The notes beneath the pieces are model-generated. The model was not told where the DNA came from and searched no databases. It was given only the letters and a program-made list of their open reading frames with translations. A stretch of 10,234 bases of DNA from Pseudobdellovibrio sp031428275 (GTDB lineage: Bacteria; Bdellovibrionota; Bdellovibrionia; Bdellovibrionales; Bdellovibrionaceae), in contig JANPPC010000040.1 in the NCBI GenBank assembly GCA_031428275.1, positions 1 through 10,234 on the forward strand, read 5' to 3'. The translations under genes were made by a program, and so were the position numbers. Below are positions 6,416-10,234 of this stretch, in pieces; the first letter of the stretch is position 1; every line of letters begins with the position of its first letter.

Positions 6416-7711
6416 TTAAATCCCGCCAACGTTAAGTAAGTAAGTATCTCCGTCTAGCACGGTCTCCATCTCAAACAGTACATCTTTCCATAATGGGTCT
6501 TTCGTGTCGGGGTCAAGCAAGCGATCTATGAGCGCGGCCCAGACGGCGTTTGAGGTATGAAAGTAACTTGAAAGTCCGTAGCTAATAATATCGATCTTCG
6601 CTTTGGTTTTTTCAGCGGCGAAAGTTTGTAAGTAATATGAATAGCTAGAGCATGAATCAAAAAAGAAAAGCTGCTTTTTATCTTTGGCGAAAGTGAACGC
6701 GCCAGATTTTTCTTGTAGGCGGTCTAAATCTAAATTTCCGCCCAGCCCTGAATGGCCCCCGTATAGTATAACATCAGCTGTCTCAACAGCTTCTTTAAAA
6801 AATTTCGCGAAAACCACAGAGGTTGAATTTATTGAGGTTGTCGCCAGCAAGTGGCGAACTTCAACTTCGATAACTTGATTGTTATCTAAAGTGATCTGTT
6901 TTTTATAAATATTGAACGGGTTACTTGAACGCGGTTTTAAGCGATCTTCGCTAAAACCGTTTTTAATTAAATAATCATTAAATTCGTTAAAGTTAAGACG
7001 ACCTAGATCATATTTTTTGGGGCTCGATTCAAATCCGTGCATCGCATAGATTAAAAATAGCGATCCATTTTTGTTGTTACCACGCAGCTGTGGTAGCTTC
7101 GGCGTTTGATCTATCTTTTTCTGAGTACTTTCAGAAAGAGTTATGCGAACTATTTCAGACATCGGCGGCTTCGCTAAGTATTCACAGCCCTTGCGGTAAA
7201 CATCGTAGAAATACCAGTAATCACCGAACGAAGTATAATGCTCGTCGGTGCAGTTCACATCGTAAATATCACGAGTTGATAGGGGCATCGGAATATCAAG
7301 ATAACCCTTTTTTAACAACAGGGTCGCAGCATTCGTATGAAATAGCATCTTACCTGAGTTTTCATAACGGATAAGAACCTGGTCGCCTACTTTTGCTGAA
7401 GATAGAATTTTAATTTTTGTTTGCGTCTGCGGAGAGCCAATTCCACCGGCCATAGCGCCCGGAATTTTATAGGCCTCAATCAATTTTGGAGTATGAAATA
7501 AACCAAACAAGTGGGCCGCGTGTTTTTGCACTTTTTCTACATCGGTGTTTTCATTAGCATCTATTGGCATAACAAACTGGGCCTGGTATTTAAAATTCAG
7601 CTCTTGAACGGAAGGTCCGATGACTTGCGCAGCCGCAGCGCCACCGAATAGCAGTAAGGCCGCTACTGTTAAAGATTTCGACACCTTAGTAATTTGGTAA
7701 AAGTAATTCAT
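6416..7711 (-). CDS. Predicted exported caspase-like (clan CD type) cysteine peptidase-like protein
   Basis: The frame is open to an ATG at 7732, but the ATG at 7711 is the better start: GAGG lies 5 bases before it (CCTC at plus-strand 7717-7720) and it opens directly on a signal peptide. That gives 431 residues. Residues 1-28 are a short charged start, a hydrophobic core LTVAALLLFGGAAAA and a likely cut near AAA|QV. Near the C-terminus, VILYGGHSGLGG (His320) and QLFFFDSCSS (Cys354) form the pattern of caspases, gingipains and clostripain: a hydrophobic strand then His-Gly/Ser, and a second hydrophobic strand then Asp-x-Cys. Cys154 and Cys176 could form a disulfide outside the cytoplasm. The N-terminal 200 residues are not recognised. 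It would act in the periplasm or outside the cell; substrate unknown. Exported status is likely; peptidase activity is inferred from the motif pair. Confidence 0.75.
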   Translation of the reverse strand: MNYFYQITKVSKSLTVAALLLFGGAAAAQVIGPSVQELNFKYQAQFVMPIDANENTDVEKVQKHAAHLFGLFHTPKLIEAYKIPGAMAGGIGSPQTQTKIKILSSAKVGDQVLIRYENSGKMLFHTNAATLLLKKGYLDIPMPLSTRDIYDVNCTDEHYTSFGDYWYFYDVYRKGCEYLAKPPMSEIVRITLSESTQKKIDQTPKLPQLRGNNKNGSLFLIYAMHGFESSPKKYDLGRLNFNEFNDYLIKNGFSEDRLKPRSSNPFNIYKKQITLDNNQVIEVEVRHLLATTSINSTSVVFAKFFKEAVETADVILYGGHSGLGGNLDLDRLQEKSGAFTFAKDKKQLFFFDSCSSYSYYLQTFAAEKTKAKIDIISYGLSSYFHTSNAVWAALIDRLLDPDTKDPLWKDVLFEMETVLDGDTYLLNVGGI

Positions 7712-7806
7712 TCTAACCTCGCTATACGACAACTCTTCTATCGTGCGAAATTAAAGCAACAATCCGGCCAAAGTGAAGATAGCCAACTCAGCAACCAGCC
7801 CAGCAA
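7712..7806. promoter_or_regulatory. Intergenic leader of the exported peptidase-like gene
   Basis: This 95-base gap separates the radical SAM gene from the next minus-strand gene. It holds the Shine-Dalgarno site (CCTC at 7717-7720 on the plus strand) and presumably a promoter reading toward decreasing coordinates. I see no convincing -35/-10 pair and no strong terminator for the upstream gene, so read-through from the J-domain/radical SAM operon is possible. CAGCAAC occurs twice (7789-7795, 7801-7807), which is too short to interpret. Confidence 0.35.
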
Positions 7807-9345
7807 CTAATTAAGATGTTTTTGCTGCCGAGAAGTCAGTGAGTTTTTACGAGCCGCTTCACTTACTGCGACGGCGGGTAGTTGCTTCAAAAAATTCGGT
7901 GTGTCACGGCGTTTGGCGCCGTAGCAAAAGTCTTTTTCAATGATCGCGCGCGCGGTTTCTTCGTCGACGTTTTGCAACTTTAGAAATAACCAAGCTTTTT
8001 CAGACAAGTTCATCAGTGAAATACTATGAATTTCGCTAAAGTGCGAAGATAAGAATTCTGAAAATGCAAAGAACTTCCAGAAAAAAGATCCGCCCTCATT
8101 TAGTGAGGACTTAAACCACAACATAAAGTTTTTAAATTCTCCGCTGTTGGCATAAAGATCCCAGAACTTGGCGAAGCGATTCATTTTTTGTAAAGTCAGA
8201 TAGTCCATCGTTGACGTCGTTAAGATCTGGTAGGGCGTTGATTCTGAATAAATCATATTAAAGGTTTTTTCGTGACGGGCAATCGGGGTGCCCTTTAAGC
8301 GCTTCAAAATGCCAACTTGAATTTCATCAGGGCCCATCAAAGCTAGGCGGTCGAAACCTTCGCCGAAGCTTTCTAAAGATTCTCCGGGCAGGCCTACGAT
8401 TAAATCGGCGTGTGTATGCACATGAGTGTTCGTTTTTAAATAAGTGAAGTTTTCTGCAACTTTGACCAAGTCATTTTTGCGCGAAACATTCTGGGCAACT
8501 TGCGGGTTTAAGGTCTGGATACCCACTTCGAATTGTAAACTACCTTCAGGGAAGAGTTTGATAAGCTCGCGAATTTCTACGGGTAGACGGTCGGGCACTA
8601 ATTCGAAATGTAGAAATAGGCCTAATTCGATGTGTTCTAAGAAAAATCTTAAAATACGCGTTGAAGTCGTCGGTGATAAATTAAAAGTGCGATCGACGAA
8701 CTTAAAAGTACGGGCTCCTCGGTCTAGAAGTTTTTTCATCTTTAACAAGAAATGATCAATTTCAAAGTTACGAACCGACTTATCTAATGACGAAAGGCAA
8801 TACTCGCACTTGTAAGGGCAGCCGCGAGAGGCTTCAACATAGATCACGCGGTTTTGGATATCGTCGTCTGTGTAAAGATCGTAGGGTGTTTTGATCTGCT
8901 TAATATCCGGTAATTCGCCTGCGATAATTTTTGCGGCAGGGATCTCTTCGCGCACTAGAATGCCTTCGCACAGCTCACGAAATAAGAAGTCAGCTTCGCC
9001 CTTGATCACATAGTCGCACCATTTCACATGGGGCTGTCCTTCGGTTTCATACGATATTTCGGGACCGCCCAAGACAATAATAATGTGGGGCGCTACTTTT
9101 TTAAGGGTCATCAAGACTTTCAAGGTCTCGTCGGTATTCCATATATATAGACTGAAACCGACAATGCGGGGATTTAGCTCAAGCACTTTTTCAACAATTG
9201 TACGTGGGTTCTCTTTAATCGTGAATTCCATGACCTGTGTCTGCGGCTGAAGATCACCCATATTCGCGTAAAGATAGCGAAGGCCAAAGGCACAGTGTTG
9301 ATAGGTCGAATTCAGGGTGCAAAGTAAAACAGAGGTTGTAGTCAC
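7807..9345 (-). CDS. B12-binding-type radical SAM protein
   Basis: The 512-residue protein has an N-terminal Rossmann-like domain of the cobalamin-binding type (about 1-145; VLLCTLNSTYQHCAFGLRYL, IVGFSLYIWN, IIIVLGGPEIS) and a radical SAM core with the cluster cysteines C176, C180 and C183 (CPYKCEYC), followed by LVPDRLP, FEVGIQTLNPQV and DLIVGLPGES, all typical of the family. The classic DxHxxG cobalamin-ligand motif is not seen in the N-terminal domain. The C-terminal 150 residues resemble the extension found in related proteins (DUF4080 type, from memory). The reaction is unknown; family members carry out methylation or ring rearrangement on diverse substrates. The start is GTG, 3 bases after the stop of the J-domain gene, with TAGGG just before it. 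The next Met (29) would cut into the conserved N-terminal strand, so GTG is favoured. Confidence 0.9.
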   Translation of the reverse strand: MTTTSVLLCTLNSTYQHCAFGLRYLYANMGDLQPQTQVMEFTIKENPRTIVEKVLELNPRIVGFSLYIWNTDETLKVLMTLKKVAPHIIIVLGGPEISYETEGQPHVKWCDYVIKGEADFLFRELCEGILVREEIPAAKIIAGELPDIKQIKTPYDLYTDDDIQNRVIYVEASRGCPYKCEYCLSSLDKSVRNFEIDHFLLKMKKLLDRGARTFKFVDRTFNLSPTTSTRILRFFLEHIELGLFLHFELVPDRLPVEIRELIKLFPEGSLQFEVGIQTLNPQVAQNVSRKNDLVKVAENFTYLKTNTHVHTHADLIVGLPGESLESFGEGFDRLALMGPDEIQVGILKRLKGTPIARHEKTFNMIYSESTPYQILTTSTMDYLTLQKMNRFAKFWDLYANSGEFKNFMLWFKSSLNEGGSFFWKFFAFSEFLSSHFSEIHSISLMNLSEKAWLFLKLQNVDEETARAIIEKDFCYGAKRRDTPNFLKQLPAVAVSEAARKNSLTSRQQKHLN

Positions 9346-9348
9346 GCC

Positions 9349-9771
9349 CTACTTATTAACGAAGGCCAGCAGGATTTGATAGCTTTTTTTAACGGCTTGA
9401 AAAGTTTCAGCGGTTCCGCCTTGATCAGGGTGGGCTTTAAGCACCGAGCGTCTATAGGCCGAGCGTAATTCGCGTAAGTTGAAGTTATTATTAAGTAAAG
9501 GAGCATTTTGACGAAGAGTCTCGAGCGCTAAAAATTGCTCTTCGTTTAAGGTATGGGCGGGGCGCGGGCGAGCCGGATACGCATTCGTTGCGACCTTCGG
9601 AGTTGTACTTACTTTCGAAATTCTTCCCATTAAAAATGCCAAGTGTGAAGGCTCTAACATCGTTTCCCAACCGGCATTGATCTTCTCGGTTGCTAAAGTT
9701 TCATCGCGTGAAATCTTATTTTCAGAGTGAACTTCATCTAATATTTCTGAAAATGATCTGTGATTAAGCAT
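9349..9771 (-). CDS. Small J-domain (DnaJ-like) protein
   Basis: The C-terminal part of this 140-residue protein is a compact J domain: LRELRSAYRRSVLKA (99-113) is helix II, HPD (114-116) is the signature loop that stimulates DnaK/Hsp70 ATPase, and TFQAVKKSYQILLAF (123-137) is helix III. The sequence QGG after HPD is common in this type. No Gly/Phe region, zinc centre or substrate-binding domain of full DnaJ is present. The first 75 residues (acidic start, then Pro/Ala/Arg-rich) are not recognised and may bind a specific client. The downstream radical SAM gene starts 3 bases after its stop, so the two are very probably one translated unit, and that enzyme is a reasonable candidate client. The ATG has only a weak AAGAA upstream. 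Confidence 0.85.
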   Translation of the reverse strand: MLNHRSFSEILDEVHSENKISRDETLATEKINAGWETMLEPSHLAFLMGRISKVSTTPKVATNAYPARPRPAHTLNEEQFLALETLRQNAPLLNNNFNLRELRSAYRRSVLKAHPDQGGTAETFQAVKKSYQILLAFVNK

Positions 9772-9897
9772 GCATTCTTATCGGGTATTCGCTCGGATGC
9801 CTAAGGCCAGAATCTTAAAATAAGACACTGATTAAGACATTGGACCGGCCTTTTTCAGAGGGGAAATGCAGAAATTACGACTTACTTTTCCGAGTCC

Positions 9898-9938
9898 CTC
9901 GAGGAGAAATTGGGTTAAAATGATGATTTCTCCTCGAG
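9898..9938. repeat. 13-bp perfect inverted repeat (long hairpin)
   Basis: CTCGAGGAGAAAT (9898-9910) and ATTTCTCCTCGAG (9926-9938) are exact reverse complements around a 15-base spacer. Two further G-U pairs could close the loop in RNA. No T-run follows on either strand, so it is not a standard terminator. The right arm contains TCCTC, complementary to the GAGGA of the ribosome-binding site at 10106-10110. Confidence 0.75.
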
Positions 9939-10061
9939 AAATCCGCTATTTCGCTCTAGAAAATTGCTGATTCCCTATGGGAAAACGAACTATTTTTGTT
10001 TTTTGTGTATTTTTATATTGGACAAACCTAAAAACTTGCCCTTAGACTGTGATCATTGGAT

Positions 10062-10079
10062 TTTAGTCTTAAGACTAAA
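10062..10079. promoter_or_regulatory. 18-bp perfect palindrome, candidate operator
   Basis: TTTAGTCTTAAGACTAAA is a perfect palindrome 39 bases before the start codon of the histone-like gene. It is flanked by TTGGAT (10057-10062) and TTTAAA (10082-10087), weak -35/-10 look-alikes with a 19-base spacer. Alternatively, TATATT at 10014-10019 is the -10 and the palindrome lies in the leader. Its exact symmetry without a loop fits a dimeric repressor or activator site better than an RNA hairpin. Confidence 0.5.
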
Positions 10080-10104
10080 GATTTAAAACAAAGCCAACCT
10101 TATC

Positions 10105-10109
10105 GGAGG
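10105..10109 (+). promoter_or_regulatory. Strong ribosome-binding site GGAGG
   Basis: GGAGG, 8 bases before the ATG at 10118, is the strongest Shine-Dalgarno sequence in the window and suggests high expression of the histone-like protein. Confidence 0.85.
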
Positions 10110-10117
10110 ATATACAC

Positions 10118-10234
10118 ATGGCAAAAGCGACTAAAAAAGCTACTAAGAAAGCGGCTCCAGCGAAAAAAGCAGCTCCAGCAAAAAAAGCAGCTCCAGAAAA
10201 AAAAGCGGCTCCAGCGAAAAAAGCTGCACCTGCA
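10118..10234 (+). CDS. Histone-H1-like Lys/Ala/Pro repeat protein, 3' partial
   Basis: The 39 visible codons open with MAKATKKATKK and then run as hexapeptide repeats AAPAKK (residues 12-35, one copy AAPEKK), continuing past the window end. This is the composition of bacterial H1-like, AlgP-like or Hc1-like proteins: a positively charged, disordered tail that binds and compacts DNA in the nucleoid. No globular domain is seen in this part; one could follow. The repeats are 18-nt tandem units at DNA level with synonymous differences (GCG/GCA/GCT for Ala), so copy number may vary between strains. It has its own structured upstream region and a strong ribosome-binding site. DNA binding is inferred from composition only. 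Confidence 0.85.
   Translation, partial: MAKATKKATKKAAPAKKAAPAKKAAPEKKAAPAKKAAPA
10151..10234 (+). repeat. 18-nt tandem repeats coding AAPAKK
   Basis: Four full units (10151-10222) and a partial fifth encode AAPAKK or AAPEKK. Units differ mainly at alanine third positions and in the A-run lengths around the lysine codons. Such arrays expand and contract by recombination or slippage. Confidence 0.85.

Larger units (their letters stand above)
9772..10117. promoter_or_regulatory. Non-coding 346-bp region between the J-domain gene and the histone-like gene
   Basis: No convincing gene lies here. From left to right it holds: a small hairpin TCTTA-AAA-TAAGA (9813-9825); two 10-base direct repeats TAAGACACTG (9821-9830) and TAAGACATTG (9833-9842); a 34-codon plus-strand frame (9866-9970) with an AGAGG before its ATG; a 13-bp perfect inverted repeat (9898-9938); a TTCCC/GGGAA mini-hairpin (9971-9983) followed by T-rich sequence (9992-10019); an 18-bp palindrome (10062-10079); and a strong ribosome-binding site (10105-10109). 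It should contain divergent promoters for both flanking genes. The length and structure suggest regulation of the histone-like gene. Confidence 0.55.

Noticed and set aside
7090..7374. 94-codon plus-strand frame opposite the exported protein
   Set aside because: Antisense to a gene with a signal peptide and catalytic-type motifs; no recognisable domain.
7789..7807. CAGCAAC direct repeat near the radical SAM stop codon
   Set aside because: Two 7-base copies only; expected by chance and without further structure.
8444..8755. 103-codon plus-strand frame opposite the radical SAM gene
   Set aside because: Antisense shadow of a conserved enzyme; Lys/Arg/Ser-rich random composition.
9971..10007. 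TTCCC/GGGAA mini-hairpin followed by a T-rich stretch as an intrinsic terminator
   Set aside because: The stem is only 5 bp and the T-tract starts 8 or more bases later, so it is not called a terminator; kept only as part of the attenuator hypothesis.
10151..10234. Short tandem repeats considered as a CRISPR-like or mobile repeat
   Set aside because: The units are contiguous, 18 nt, in frame and encode AAPAKK. They are coding repeats with no spacers.

Overview
This window looks like chromosomal sequence from a Bdellovibrio-like bacterium (Bdellovibrionota, or a related former deltaproteobacterium). That is an inference. It rests on the overall mix: a small zinc-ribbon protein of a type I associate with this group, a run of lineage-specific hypothetical proteins, a lysine/alanine/proline repeat histone-H1-like gene, and housekeeping genes packed tightly on both strands. 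Base composition is moderate to slightly AT-leaning by eye. There is no rRNA, tRNA, CRISPR array, transposase, integrase or phage gene, so this is not an obvious mobile island.

Left part (1-2878, plus strand). A small gene is broken into two overlapping frames: a four-cysteine zinc ribbon (10-216), then a basic linker and a short Tudor-like module (126-440). A -1 shift would join them into one protein of about 143 residues. A full-length Rep/UvrD-type DNA helicase follows (453-2495). It lacks the C-terminal Tudor-like module of PcrA/UvrD, which the small protein upstream resembles. Next is a stand-alone cyclic-nucleotide-binding-type domain (2525-2878) whose phosphate-binding arginine is replaced.

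Middle (2883-6341). An RluA-type pseudouridine synthase (minus strand) diverges over 25 bp from a two-gene unit: an unknown 127-residue protein and a BolA-family protein. A small unknown basic protein (minus strand) meets bolA tail to tail and diverges from ettA, the ribosome-associated ABC-F ATPase. A long hairpin between ettA and the next, convergent gene probably serves as a terminator for both strands.

Right part (6416-9771, minus strand). A predicted exported protein carries a His...Cys arrangement like caspase/gingipain (clan CD) peptidases. Upstream of it in transcription order are a B12-binding-type radical SAM protein and a small J-domain protein. Those two are separated by 3 nt and probably translated together.

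Far right (9772-10234). A non-coding stretch of about 346 bp contains a 13-bp perfect inverted repeat, short direct repeats, an 18-bp perfect palindrome and a strong ribosome-binding site. It leads into a histone-H1-like gene of AAPAKK repeats that runs off the end.

Many genes concern nucleic acids and translation (helicase, pseudouridine synthase, EttA, histone-like protein), but I see no single dedicated pathway. The items most worth a second look are the frame-split zinc-ribbon gene beside the helicase, the caspase-like exported protein, and the structured leader of the histone-like gene.
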